Below, piece by piece: positions 24,311-32,760 of a stretch of DNA of 64,000 nt. A model generated the notes under the pieces. It was not told where the DNA came from. It was given only the letters and a program-made list of their open reading frames with translations, and ran no database searches. Both the position numbers and the translations under genes were made by a program. Position 1 is the first letter of the stretch, and each line of letters opens with the position of its first letter. Origin of the DNA: Schauerella fraxinea (GTDB taxonomy: Bacteria; Pseudomonadota; Gammaproteobacteria; Burkholderiales; Burkholderiaceae_B); NCBI GenBank assembly GCA_030849965.1, contig JAVDKL010000001.1, positions 1,036,554 through 1,100,553 of the forward strand. Reading direction: 5' to 3'.

Positions 24311-25912
24311 ATGATACGCATCGCACAACTCAAACTCCCCCTTGATCACCCCGAATCGCAGCTACGCGAAGCGATTGTCGCGCGACTGAATATCGCCGAC
24401 GCCGAATTGCTCAAGTTTAGTGTCTACCGTCGTGCTTATGACGCCCGCAAGCGCACGGCAATCTTGTTGGTGTATACGATTGACGTCGAACTCACCGACG
24501 AGGCGGGATGCTTGCGTACGTTCGCCGACGACAACGACATCCAACCGACACCGGACATGTCTTATCGATTTGTCCGCCAAGCGCCCGCTGCATTATCAGG
24601 CCCGCGTCCGGTGGTCATCGGCATGGGGCCGTGCGGCTTGTTTGCCGGTTTGATCCTCGCGCAGATGGGGTTCAAGCCGCTTATCCTGGAACGTGGCAAA
24701 GCGGTGCGCGAGCGCACCAAGGACACTTTCGGATTGTGGCGCAAAGGTGTGCTCAATCCCGATTCGAATGTGCAGTTCGGCGAGGGCGGCGCAGGGACCT
24801 TTTCAGATGGCAAACTCTATAGCCAAATCAAGGATCCGAAATTCTACGGACGCAAGGTGCTCGATGAGTTCGTGAAAGCCGGCGCGCCGGAGGAAATTCT
24901 TTACGTCAGCAAGCCCCATATCGGCACGTTCCGATTGGTGAGCATGGTCGAGAAAATGCGGGCGACGATCGAATCGTTGGGCGGTGAAATTCGCTTCGAA
25001 AGCCGCGTGGAAGATGTCGAGATTGTGGACGGCCAGGTTCGCGGCGTGACACTCGCGAGTGGCGAAACCATCGCATGCAATCAGCTCGTGCTGGCCGTAG
25101 GCCACAGTGCGCGCGACACCTTCGAAATGCTATTCGAGCGCGGTGTGTATATCGAAGCGAAACCCTTCTCGATCGGCCTTCGCATCGAACACCCGCAGAG
25201 TCTTATCGACGACGCACGCTTTGGCCAGTACGCCAAGCATCCGATGCTCGGCGCCGCGGACTACAAATTGGTGCACCATGCCAACAACGGCCGCGCGGTT
25301 TACAGCTTTTGCATGTGCCCTGGGGGTACCGTGGTGGCGGCGGCTTCCGAGCCTGGCCGCGTGGTCACCAATGGCATGAGTCAATACTCTCGCGCCGAGC
25401 GCAATGCCAACTCCGGCATCGTCGTCGGCATCTCGCCGAAAGACTATCCGGGCCATCCGTTGGCCGGGATCGCTTTCCAGCGGCATTGGGAAAGCCGCGC
25501 ATTCGAATTAGGCGGCAGTTCCTATCAGGCACCCGCACAACGGGTAGGCGATTTCCTTGCCAAGCGGCCCTCGAAATCGCTGGGGAATGTAAAGCCGTCA
25601 TATACCCCTGGGGTGACGCCAACCGATCTGAGCACGGCGCTGCCGGACTATGCGATCGACGCCATTCGCGAAGCGCTCCCAGCGTTCTCGCGCAAGCTGC
25701 GCGGTTTTGCGATGGATGACGCCTTGCTCACGGGCGTGGAAACGCGCACGTCGTCGCCCATCGGCATCAAGCGCGGCGCCGACTTTCAAAGCGTGAACGT
25801 TCGTGGGCTTTTCCCTGCGGGCGAAGGTGCAGGCTATGCCGGCGGCATATACTCCGCGGCGATCGACGGCATTGAAGTGGCCGAAGCGGTCGCCACAGCC
25901 ATCATGGCGTAA
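24311..25912 (+). CDS. FAD-dependent dehydrogenase (COG2509 type)
   Basis: A 533-residue flavoprotein. A small N-terminal domain (about 1-85; LKLPLDHPESQLREAIVARL) precedes the FAD motif VVIGMGPCGLFAGLILAQMG near 100 and PLILERGKAVRERTKDT. NVQFGEGGAGTFSDGKLYSQIKD, FCMCPGGTVVAAASEPGRVVTNGMS and the end LFPAGEGAGYAGGIYSAAIDGIE are characteristic of this widespread uncharacterised dehydrogenase family. Its physiological substrate is unknown. It converges on another flavoprotein gene. The start at 24311 gives the family N-terminus; a GTG at 24281 is an alternative. Confidence 0.85.
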   Translation: MIRIAQLKLPLDHPESQLREAIVARLNIADAELLKFSVYRRAYDARKRTAILLVYTIDVELTDEAGCLRTFADDNDIQPTPDMSYRFVRQAPAALSGPRPVVIGMGPCGLFAGLILAQMGFKPLILERGKAVRERTKDTFGLWRKGVLNPDSNVQFGEGGAGTFSDGKLYSQIKDPKFYGRKVLDEFVKAGAPEEILYVSKPHIGTFRLVSMVEKMRATIESLGGEIRFESRVEDVEIVDGQVRGVTLASGETIACNQLVLAVGHSARDTFEMLFERGVYIEAKPFSIGLRIEHPQSLIDDARFGQYAKHPMLGAADYKLVHHANNGRAVYSFCMCPGGTVVAAASEPGRVVTNGMSQYSRAERNANSGIVVGISPKDYPGHPLAGIAFQRHWESRAFELGGSSYQAPAQRVGDFLAKRPSKSLGNVKPSYTPGVTPTDLSTALPDYAIDAIREALPAFSRKLRGFAMDDALLTGVETRTSSPIGIKRGADFQSVNVRGLFPAGEGAGYAGGIYSAAIDGIEVAEAVATAIMA

Positions 25913-25934
25913 CGCCTGCGAACCCTGGTGCCCG

Positions 25935-27164
25935 TTATTGCGCCAGGTAGCGCGCAATACCGTGGCCTGCAGCCACACCGCTCGCCATGACGGCGGTAAG
26001 CAGATAGCCGCCCGTGGGCGCATCCCAGTCCAACATTTCGCCTGCGCAAAACACTCCCGGTATTGCCCGCAGCATCATGTTGTGGTCCAGAGCCTCATGC
26101 ATGACGCCACCCGACGTGCTGATAGCCTCATCCATCGGACGCGCGCGCAATAATACGATCGGCAAGGCCTTGATCGCATTCGTCAATGCCAGCGGCGACG
26201 CCATCACATCGGGCGTCACACGCTCCCGCAACAGACCCCACTTGGCGCCCGTCAATCGCAGCCGGCTTTGCAAAAAACTCGACCACGATTTGGCGCCACG
26301 CGACACCGATAACGCGGCCAGCACCTTCGCGCGCGGCCAATCGGGCAGCAAATCGATATACATCGTGGCATGGCCTTGGACGGTGCACGTTTTTACCAGC
26401 GATCCCGACAGCGCATACACTCCGCCGCCCTCAATCCCGGTAGCCGTCAACATGCACTCGCCGGGCCGAAATACGCCGTCTGCAGTGGTCGACAACGCGA
26501 TATTCTTGAGCGGTTGCCCAGCCCACTTGTCGACGAACAGCGCGCTCCATGCGACGTCAAAGCCGCTATTGGCGGGCGCAAGCGCAGCGACCTCGACGCC
26601 CTTGGCCGCCAGCACCTTCACCCACGCGCCGTCCGAACCCAAGCGCGCCCAACTTCCGCCTCCCAACGCGAGTAAACACGCACGTGGCATGAGCGTCAGC
26701 GCATCGCCTGCGGTTTCAAACTGCAGCGCACCATTTGCGTCGAACCCCTGCCAGCGATGTCGCATCCGGAACGCGACACCATTCGCCCGCAGGCGGGCAA
26801 GCCAGGCGCGCAACAAGGGCGCGGCTTTCATCTCGTGGGGAAACACGCGACCCGATGTACCAATAAACGTTGCGGCACCCAGGCCATCCGCCCACGTGCG
26901 CAAGGCTTCTGGACCCAGTGCATCCAGCCACTGCGGCACCCTGTGGTCAAAGCCCGAATAACGGCGCACGAAGGTGTCAAGCGGCTCACTGTGCGTGAGA
27001 TTGAGACCACCTCGTCCAGCCAGTAAAAATTTCCGGCCACCAGACGGCATGCCGTCGTAAACCACGACCGGATAGCCTTGCGCGCTGAGCACTTCAGCCG
27101 CCATCAATCCTGCCGGGCCGGCACCGATAATCGCAATCGAGGGATCTAACTGGGGTGTGGTCAT
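25935..27164 (-). CDS. HI0933/BaiN-like flavoprotein
   Basis: A 409-residue NAD(P)/FAD-dependent oxidoreductase of the HI0933 family (TIGR03862-like). The FAD motif IAIIGAGPAGLMAAEVLSAQ is at the N-terminus, followed by the family signature GRKFLLAGRGGLNLTHSE. The C-terminus FCAGEMLDWDAPTGGYLLTA closes the FAD site. The reaction is unknown for most members. It converges on the dehydrogenase gene with 22 bases between stops. The start at 27164 places the FAD motif at its usual distance. Confidence 0.87.
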   Translation of the reverse strand: MTTPQLDPSIAIIGAGPAGLMAAEVLSAQGYPVVVYDGMPSGGRKFLLAGRGGLNLTHSEPLDTFVRRYSGFDHRVPQWLDALGPEALRTWADGLGAATFIGTSGRVFPHEMKAAPLLRAWLARLRANGVAFRMRHRWQGFDANGALQFETAGDALTLMPRACLLALGGGSWARLGSDGAWVKVLAAKGVEVAALAPANSGFDVAWSALFVDKWAGQPLKNIALSTTADGVFRPGECMLTATGIEGGGVYALSGSLVKTCTVQGHATMYIDLLPDWPRAKVLAALSVSRGAKSWSSFLQSRLRLTGAKWGLLRERVTPDVMASPLALTNAIKALPIVLLRARPMDEAISTSGGVMHEALDHNMMLRAIPGVFCAGEMLDWDAPTGGYLLTAVMASGVAAGHGIARYLAQ

Positions 27165-27263
27165 GAACATGCAGACGTCATCGAATCGCGGCAAGCATAG
27201 CCTACCCGCCGATGTGTGGAACAACGCCCCGCCCATGGCCGGCATGCTTGGGTTTGCACAGAC

Positions 27264-27292
27264 GTAAAAAAGGCGGCTGAAGAGCCGCCTTT
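27264..27292 (-). terminator. Terminator of the CsbD-like gene
   Basis: AAAGGCGGCT-GAAG-AGCCGCCTTT; read on the minus strand it ends in six T. Confidence 0.88.
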
Positions 27293-27314
27293 ACTTCACA
27301 GATACGCAACCTGA

Positions 27315-27491
27315 TTACGGGCGCTTTTTCGCGTCTTCTTTTGCATCGCCATAAGCGGCTTGCGTTTTGCCGGCGACTTGCTCGGCCTTGCCCTTCACTT
27401 CCGTGGAGGTGCTACCCGTCACCTTGCCGGCGACTTCCTTGACCTTACCTTTAACTTCCTCAGCGCGGCCTTTAACTTGGTCCTTGTTCAT
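27315..27491 (-). CDS. CsbD-family stress protein
   Basis: A 58-residue, highly charged, Lys/Glu/Ala-rich protein beginning MNKDQVKGRAEEVKGKVKEV and containing two copies of a V-x-G-K repeat (KEVAGKVTG and EQVAGKTQA). This is the CsbD pattern of small general-stress proteins; the molecular role is not established. A terminator follows within 25 bases. The gene is easily missed because of its length. Confidence 0.88.
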   Translation of the reverse strand: MNKDQVKGRAEEVKGKVKEVAGKVTGSTSTEVKGKAEQVAGKTQAAYGDAKEDAKKRP

Positions 27492-27676
27492 TCTGAACTC
27501 CTTGAAAGATACGCCATCTGGCTATTCTCTTCTAGCAAGCTATAGGCCCGGCGATCCCGAATGCGTAAAGCGCAGGCCTATCTTTTCGCATGGACACGGG
27601 ATTTACGCCGCGTTACGCCCACGCCTCACAGCGTGCACATTTGTGGATTTGCCTTACCGGCATCGCCATAAAAAGC

Positions 27677-27717
27677 GAGCGTTCCCTCATACCAAGTGAG
27701 CGTTCCCTCATACAAAG
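27677..27717. repeat. Tandem 21-base direct repeat
   Basis: GAGCGTTCCCTCATACCAAGT occurs at 27677-27697 and again, with one change, at 27698-27717. It lies 52 bases before the next gene, in the right place for a regulator site. Confidence 0.8.
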
Positions 27718-27769
27718 CACACGCGCAACAGCTTGGTAAACTGGCCGTCTACTTCAAAAGCAGAGCATT

Positions 27770-28087
27770 ATGGAACTCGTCAGCACTCATCTCGCAGCCG
27801 CGCCCGGCGGCGTCGTACTTACCACCACCATCGAAGGTGAAACCATTCAGTCGTATGTGGTTGTGGCTCCGCCGGACATCAATGCCGTTGCCGACATCGT
27901 GCCGGCGAGCGAGTTCGAGCGGGGCGCGGATGTTCACGCCACCGCAGTGATCGAGCCGGGCGAAGCCATCGACAAAATCGAAGAGGTTCTCGAAAACGTG
28001 CAGCCGGGAGATGTGGTGGTATTTCTGTGCGCGAGCGACGCCGTGTACGCAGAAACCCTGATCGGTTTGGGCTATCACGCCAGCTGA
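27770..28087 (+). CDS. Hypothetical protein
   Basis: A 105-residue, acidic protein without signal peptide or membrane helix: VVLTTTIEGETIQSYVVVAP, then EFERGADVHATAVIEPGEAID and GDVVVFLCASDAVYAETLIGLG. The alternation suggests a small alpha/beta fold. No family recognised. The opposite strand is also open over most of the gene, so strand assignment rests on its cleaner composition and its position after the tandem repeat. Confidence 0.55.
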   Translation: MELVSTHLAAAPGGVVLTTTIEGETIQSYVVVAPPDINAVADIVPASEFERGADVHATAVIEPGEAIDKIEEVLENVQPGDVVVFLCASDAVYAETLIGLGYHAS

Positions 28088-28245
28088 TCCAACCGATCGC
28101 GCGTCAACCGTGAACGCCTGGCCTCATTCCTCACTAATGGGTGCCTGCGCGCATCAATGCCTTACTGCACCGATGACGACGCTTGAATGCTTCAACGCAG
28201 TCGGCCTGATCGCCCAACTGCATCACGCATCATGACTGGCGCGTA

Positions 28246-28530
28246 TCACCCCGCGCGAGTGGACTGAATCAGCCACACAACGAGCGGCGGCCCGATCAGA
28301 AGTACGGCGACCAAGGCGATGCGCCAAGGACGCCACTCCCACTTCGGATCGTCGTCCTCTTCCTCGCCCGCCACACCCGCCTGCAATTCGGATGGCGCCT
28401 CGAGGTAGGCTTGCGCGACTTCGAGGCTTTTACCGCTCAATGCGCGCCGTTCGACAGCCTCAGCAAGTGCCGCGTGGCCGTTTTGGCCAACCCATCGGCG
28501 CACATCTTCAAAATCATTGAAATTAGCCAT
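28246..28530 (-). CDS. Small C-terminally membrane-anchored protein (operon of four)
   Basis: A 94-residue protein with a helical N-terminal half (FNDFEDVRRWVGQNGHAALAEAVERRALSG), an acidic linker (GEEEDDDPKWEW) and one C-terminal membrane helix (WRIALVAVLLIGPPLVVWLIQS). It is probably a tail-anchored inner-membrane protein. No family recognised. It is the last of four small genes read in the same direction from 29243. Confidence 0.62.
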   Translation of the reverse strand: MANFNDFEDVRRWVGQNGHAALAEAVERRALSGKSLEVAQAYLEAPSELQAGVAGEEEDDDPKWEWRPWRIALVAVLLIGPPLVVWLIQSTRAG

Positions 28531-28551
28531 AGCGGTGTGACGGCGACGCCA

Positions 28552-28800
28552 TCACGCTTTCAGTGCAATGGCAATCAAATCCCTAAGTCGTTCGAAGCCT
28601 GCAACGTAATCTGAATTTTCAGAACGCGCCAGCAACCCCGAATAATTGTGCTCGAGCTTCTGCTCGATCACTTCACGCAAGCCCGGCGTATCCTTGGCCA
28701 AATGCAGCATCGACAACAACGCAGTTGCCAGCGCATCGATCTGGCCGCTTTGTTGCGACACGGTTTGCACCAAGACGGCGATTTTATCGTCGGTATCCAT
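28552..28800 (-). CDS. Small helical hypothetical protein (operon of four)
   Basis: An 82-residue all-helical protein (DDKIAVLVQTVSQQSGQIDA; LATALLSMLHLAKDTPGLRE). The first helix has heptad-like spacing compatible with a coiled coil. Nine bases separate it from the preceding gene. No family recognised. Confidence 0.6.
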   Translation of the reverse strand: MDTDDKIAVLVQTVSQQSGQIDALATALLSMLHLAKDTPGLREVIEQKLEHNYSGLLARSENSDYVAGFERLRDLIAIALKA

Positions 28801-28809
28801 GGCCTGTCT

Positions 28810-29055
28810 TTAACCCTTTAATGATTGCAGTTCTGAGAGCGCCAATAGACGCGTTTTTGCGATGTCTTCGCGTTCCAGCGCATTGCGCCACGCCGTAATC
28901 TCGTGATCGGCCACGGCCGGCCAGCGCACGGCATCGCCGGCATTGAGCGCCGCAGACGCTGCGGTGCGCCATTCGGTCATGGCCGCGTCCCAGTCGCCTT
29001 GATCGACGCGAACGTTCTGCATGCCATGCGAATCGGATTCGTGAGTGTCGGTCAT
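28810..29055 (-). CDS. Small hypothetical protein (operon of four)
   Basis: An 81-residue protein (MTDTHESDSHGMQNVRVDQG; DWDAAMTEWRTAASAALNAG). AGGAG lies 6 bases before the start at 29055, which overrides a longer in-frame opening to 29151. Predicted helical and cytoplasmic. It starts two bases after the stop of the gene before it. No family recognised. Confidence 0.62.
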   Translation of the reverse strand: MTDTHESDSHGMQNVRVDQGDWDAAMTEWRTAASAALNAGDAVRWPAVADHEITAWRNALEREDIAKTRLLALSELQSLKG

Positions 29056-29057
29056 GG

Positions 29058-29243
29058 CTACTCCTGGTGGACAGCAATTTGAGGAAGCGCGGGAAGCGGT
29101 TCCCAATCCGCCGAAATCTCCGGCGACGTACGTTTGGTCAACTGCCAGCATGTGCCGTCATCGGCCAGCGCGAACAACAGCGCCGCGCCATTGCCCGGAT
29201 TCTCGGCCGCACCTGAAGAAATCTGAATAATTTTTCTGGTCAT
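29058..29243 (-). CDS. Small hypothetical protein, first of an operon of four
   Basis: A 61-residue protein beginning MTRKIIQISSGAAENPGNGA, followed by LLFALADDGTCWQLTKRT. The pattern resembles one beta-propeller blade. GGGAAG precedes the start. It leads the four-gene run down to 28246. No family recognised. Confidence 0.6.
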   Translation of the reverse strand: MTRKIIQISSGAAENPGNGAALLFALADDGTCWQLTKRTSPEISADWEPLPALPQIAVHQE

Positions 29244-29431
29244 AGTCTTCCCGTATGAACGTCTGGATCGCCGCGTGCCATCCAGCAGAAAGACAGACAG
29301 CACGAAATGCGCCTACCTATTGTGAGGGGCGCGTCGTGGCAACGGGGATGAGGGGATTAACTTGTTGTAAGGGATTATGTGCTGCGTTGCGTCATTTTGG
29401 TACGACGCGCCCGTCAATGCATAGGATCGCT

Positions 29432-30574
29432 TCAGGCGCCGCTACGTTTTGTAGATAATCTCCAAAGCGACGTTACCTCCTGCGTGCGCGCGAAAGCGAG
29501 CGGATCGACCGCATCGTTTGCCTTGCCATGGCGCGGCCGGATGTCCAAGCGATCAATAACGTCCAGCCCCGCAGCTGCGATCGCATCGACCACCGCGCCG
29601 GGCGCGCGCAAACCGAGATGCACAGCCAGATCCGACAAGATCAACCACCCTTCGCCCTGCGGGGCCAGGTGATCAGGGAGCCCCCGCAGAAATGCGTTGA
29701 GCATCTGACTGTCGGGGTCATATAGCGCCCCTTCGATGGGCGTAGTGGGGCGCCCAGGCAACCACGGCGGGTTGCACACAATCAGCGAGGCGCGTCCGGA
29801 TGGATACAACTCACCCGACGTTATGACCTGCACATCCGCACGAGGCACCACGCGCGCAATATTGTCTCTCGCACATGCCACAGCGCGCGGATCGATCTCC
29901 GTCGCGCGGATGTGTTTCACACCCCGCTTGGCTAACGCAATCGCCAGCACGCCGGTGCCTGTGCCCAAGTCGAAAGCGGTATCGCCCTCAGGCAATGGGG
30001 CCCGCATCACCAGATCGATGTACTCGCCGCGTAGGGGCGAATACACACCAAAGCGCGGGTGGATCGTCGCATCAAGTGCTGCTATTGGAATGCCCTTGCG
30101 CTCCCACTCGGCGGCGCTCAGTACCCCTTGCACCGCCCGCAACGACATGATGGCGGGCCCTGCCCCATTACCATGCCACGCCATCAACGCCGCCCGCGTA
30201 TCGGGTGCACGACGCAGCGCAACCTGCCAGGAGGCATCTACTGGCACCAATACGGCATTCATAATGTGCGCGCGATGCGACTGAGCCTGGCGATGCGCAT
30301 TGAAGCGATCGATCGCCGCCGCGGCAACATCGGGCGCGCGACGTCTTTTCTCTACTCTGCGCCCCAGCGCATCGACCAACGCTCGAGCGTTGTAATAATC
30401 GCCCTGCCACAGCAGAGACGTTCCTCCGCAAATCAGGCGGTATGCGGCATCCGCCGACATACGATCGTCGGCAACTTGCATGCGTTTCGGGCGGGCAGCG
30501 CCACTGGGCGACTGCCATGCCACGGCAGGTGAGCCATCTTCATGCATCCATTCGATCGTGGCCGTTGCCGACAT
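29432..30574 (-). CDS. Class I SAM-dependent methyltransferase with NPPW motif
   Basis: A protein of about 380 residues. The N-terminal third is an uncharacterised helical domain with a possible hairpin (YRLICGGTSLLWQGDYYNAR). The Rossmann methyltransferase domain begins near residue 200: motif I FDLGTGTGVLAIALAKRG, motif II ATEIDPRAVACARDN and motif IV NPPWLPG. N-P-P-[YFW] marks N6-adenine or N5-glutamine methylation, so a translation-factor or ribosomal RNA target (PrmB/PrmC/RsmC-like) is likely; the exact one cannot be told. The start is uncertain (30574 is chosen; 30700 also open). It is divergent from the secreted protein gene at 30699. Confidence 0.8.
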   Translation of the reverse strand: MSATATIEWMHEDGSPAVAWQSPSGAARPKRMQVADDRMSADAAYRLICGGTSLLWQGDYYNARALVDALGRRVEKRRRAPDVAAAAIDRFNAHRQAQSHRAHIMNAVLVPVDASWQVALRRAPDTRAALMAWHGNGAGPAIMSLRAVQGVLSAAEWERKGIPIAALDATIHPRFGVYSPLRGEYIDLVMRAPLPEGDTAFDLGTGTGVLAIALAKRGVKHIRATEIDPRAVACARDNIARVVPRADVQVITSGELYPSGRASLIVCNPPWLPGRPTTPIEGALYDPDSQMLNAFLRGLPDHLAPQGEGWLILSDLAVHLGLRAPGAVVDAIAAAGLDVIDRLDIRPRHGKANDAVDPLAFARTQEVTSLWRLSTKRSGA

Positions 30575-30698
30575 GCTGAAATCCGTAAACAAAGTCAAAA
30601 CCCGCGATTGCCGCGATGTAGAACGATTATAGGTAGGAAGCATCAGGCACGCTGTTTGCGTTGAGTCCATCACCTTAAACACGTATCGGAGATACTCC

Positions 30699-31034
30699 AT
30701 GAAAATTCGTCAAATCGCTTCGGCAGTGATGGTTGGTGCACTGATGGCTTCGGGCCCGGTCATGGCGCAATCCACGATGGGTGGCAAGCCTGTCACGACC
30801 TCGCCGTCCAACACGCCTAACGATGGCACGGCCGTTCCTCCCAACCAAGCAGTGCCGGCTGGTCAACAGTCGCCTGCCCCCACGGGCAAGGGCAATGACG
30901 TGTCGACCAAGAAAGGCACGCAGACGCAATCGGGCATGACGCACAAGAAAGGCGACATGAGCCATAAGAGGAGCACCAAGACCAATGCGGCCGAACCTAG
31001 CCAGCCGATGCCCAAGACCGGTGGCGGCAACTAA
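30699..31034 (+). CDS. Small secreted hypothetical protein
   Basis: A 111-residue protein with a clear signal peptide (MKIRQIASAVMVGALMASGP, cleavage after VMA-Q). The mature part is Thr/Ser/Pro/Lys-rich and disordered, with charged repeats (THKKGDMSHKRSTKTN). GGAG precedes the start and a strong terminator follows. Similar low-complexity exported proteins are common in this group of bacteria; their function is unknown. Confidence 0.72.
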   Translation: MKIRQIASAVMVGALMASGPVMAQSTMGGKPVTTSPSNTPNDGTAVPPNQAVPAGQQSPAPTGKGNDVSTKKGTQTQSGMTHKKGDMSHKRSTKTNAAEPSQPMPKTGGGN

Positions 31035-31081
31035 AGCCCTCTGATCAGGCGCGCGGCGGATCGTTCGCGCGCGGATCGAGG

Positions 31082-31113
31082 CAAGGCGCACCCATTGGTG
31101 CGCCTTTCTTTTT
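31082..31113 (+). terminator. Terminator after the small secreted protein gene
   Basis: AAGGCGCACC-CATT-GGTGCGCCTT followed by TCTTTTT. Confidence 0.9.
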
Positions 31114-31163
31114 GTACGATACTTACCTCACATCACAATGGCGCTCATGCGCCTTCAATCGCC

Positions 31164-32252
31164 ATGCGCAAAATCGTCGTCCGTACTGTTGTCGCCTTGC
31201 TTGTTTTGGCCGCGATCGCGGTCGCGGCGCTCATGATCAGCGTGCGCTTTGTTGAAAACCGCATTGCCGATTTCGTTGGGCCAATCGGAAAAATCGAACG
31301 TATTCACGTCGGTTTTTCGTCGGTAGTGCTGGAAGGGGTCACGCTCGATGGCGAAGACAACTGGCCGGCCGACAACGCGCTGAAAGCGGCGCGCATCATC
31401 GTTCATCCGGATTGGCGGGCGTTGATCGCCAAACGCAATATTTACGATAGCGTGCGCGTCGAGGATTTCGTGCTCACCGCGGTGCGCCAAGGCAATGGTC
31501 AGATCGACGCACTACCGTCACTACGCAAGCGTGCTCAACAGCGCAGCGAAGAAGCCCGCGCACGCGGCGAAACCGAGAAGCGCGAAACCCGCATCGGCAA
31601 GATCGAGTTCGCGCAGGGGCGTATTGACTACTACGACGCTGTCGTGAGCAAGAAACCGCCGCATCACATTCCCATTGAAAACGTCAATGCCACCATTGCG
31701 CCCCTGCACTTTCCGCTCGACGACGCGCGGACCGATATTCGGATCACCGGGAACCCGACCACGAAAGGCTCCACCGGCAAATTGAACGTTGAGGGATGGA
31801 TTGCCCTCGCATCGCGCAATGCGGATGTAAACATTGCACTGTCACAGGTCGACGTGGCGCTGTTCTCCCCCTATCTGCGACGCGATTCACCGCTGGCATT
31901 CAATGGCGGGCGCCTCGATATGCGGATGCGCTCGCGTGTGGACAATCAAAAGCTGAATGCCAACGGCCAGTTGGTGCTGCACGATTTGAAGCTGCGGGAC
32001 GAAGGCTTGGCGGCATTGCCCAAAAAGGCTGCGCTGGCCATGCTCGAAGACAACAAGGGCCGCGCCGTATTCGACTTCACGATGACCGGCACGTTGAAGT
32101 CCCCCCAGTTCAAACTCGATGACGACATCTCGGCGCGTGTGGCCGGCGGCCTCGCCTCGACATTGGGCATCAGCGTTGAAAACATGGCCGGTGGCTTGGG
32201 AAGCGCCGTGGAAGGCATCGGCGGCGCACTATCCAACCTGTTCGCTCAATGA
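31164..32252 (+). CDS. AsmA/DUF748-like membrane protein
   Basis: A 362-residue protein with one N-terminal membrane helix (VVRTVVALLVLAAIAVAALMISV) and a large periplasmic beta-rich region. The pattern RIHVGFSSVVLEGVTL, then RIGKIEFAQGRIDYYD and the AsmA-like C-terminus with stacked strands (LDMRMRSRVDNQKLNANGQL, VFDFTMTGTLKSPQFKLDDD) identify the DUF748/AsmA group. Larger AsmA proteins carry phospholipids between membranes; this one is short. The start at 31164 puts the helix at the N-terminus. Its stop codon is the first unit of a tandem repeat. Confidence 0.8.
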   Translation: MRKIVVRTVVALLVLAAIAVAALMISVRFVENRIADFVGPIGKIERIHVGFSSVVLEGVTLDGEDNWPADNALKAARIIVHPDWRALIAKRNIYDSVRVEDFVLTAVRQGNGQIDALPSLRKRAQQRSEEARARGETEKRETRIGKIEFAQGRIDYYDAVVSKKPPHHIPIENVNATIAPLHFPLDDARTDIRITGNPTTKGSTGKLNVEGWIALASRNADVNIALSQVDVALFSPYLRRDSPLAFNGGRLDMRMRSRVDNQKLNANGQLVLHDLKLRDEGLAALPKKAALAMLEDNKGRAVFDFTMTGTLKSPQFKLDDDISARVAGGLASTLGISVENMAGGLGSAVEGIGGALSNLFAQ

Positions 32253-32318
32253 ACGCCACAATCTGAGCGCCGCGACTTGAACGCCACGACCTAAGCGCCC
32301 GATCTGAACGCCACAATC
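32250..32318. repeat. Five-copy 14-base tandem repeat beginning at a stop codon
   Basis: Units are TGAACGCCACAATC, TGAGCGCCGCGACT, TGAACGCCACGACC, TAAGCGCCCGATC (13 bases) and TGAACGCCACAATC. The first TGA is the stop codon of the AsmA-like gene, and each unit begins with TGA or TAA. Confidence 0.85.
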
Positions 32319-32328
32319 GCGCCTGTCC

Positions 32329-32342
32329 TGACCGATCGGTCA
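32329..32342. promoter_or_regulatory. Perfect 14-base palindrome
   Basis: TGACCGATCGGTCA stands alone between the repeat array and the zinc-ribbon gene. A dimeric regulator site is possible; no partner is evident. Confidence 0.45.
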
Positions 32343-32388
32343 TGACGCGCCGTTGGGCGCACACATGCGCCGGCGCATCGAAGTCACA

Positions 32389-32601
32389 TTAAGGCGCGAG
32401 TTTGAAACCCATGTCGATGCCCCACCGATCGGTCTCACGCAGCCACTTGGTTTCGCAATGCACGCAGCGATAGCGATCCTCACGGTTCAGCTCGCGGCCC
32501 TTTTGCGTGGGCGTCACGTAACCCTGATGCACCAAGCCCGGATGTGACGCCTGACCCGCCTGCCCCGCTCTAATGGTTTGACATGCCGTACACGTGCTCA
32601 T
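32389..32601 (-). CDS. Small zinc-ribbon protein
   Basis: A 70-residue protein with two CxxC pairs, CTACQ near the N-terminus and CVHCE near residue 50, as in rubredoxin-like zinc ribbons. The sequence between them is polar. It ends WGIDMGFKLAP. The start at MSTCTACQ keeps the first pair; a longer frame extends to 32652. Role unknown; such proteins may bind zinc or nucleic acid. Confidence 0.65.
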   Translation of the reverse strand: MSTCTACQTIRAGQAGQASHPGLVHQGYVTPTQKGRELNREDRYRCVHCETKWLRETDRWGIDMGFKLAP

Positions 32602-32760
32602 GCGCGTCGCGCTCCCTAAACCAAGGCTCACACAAGCCTCTATCGAATTCATTTTAATACAAATAAAACATTAACTTACCTCGCGTGCAAAATTAAACCC
32701 GCACAGGGCGGGTAGCTGTTGCAGCGCGCCACAGGGCGATCTACCTATTCATTCATGGCC

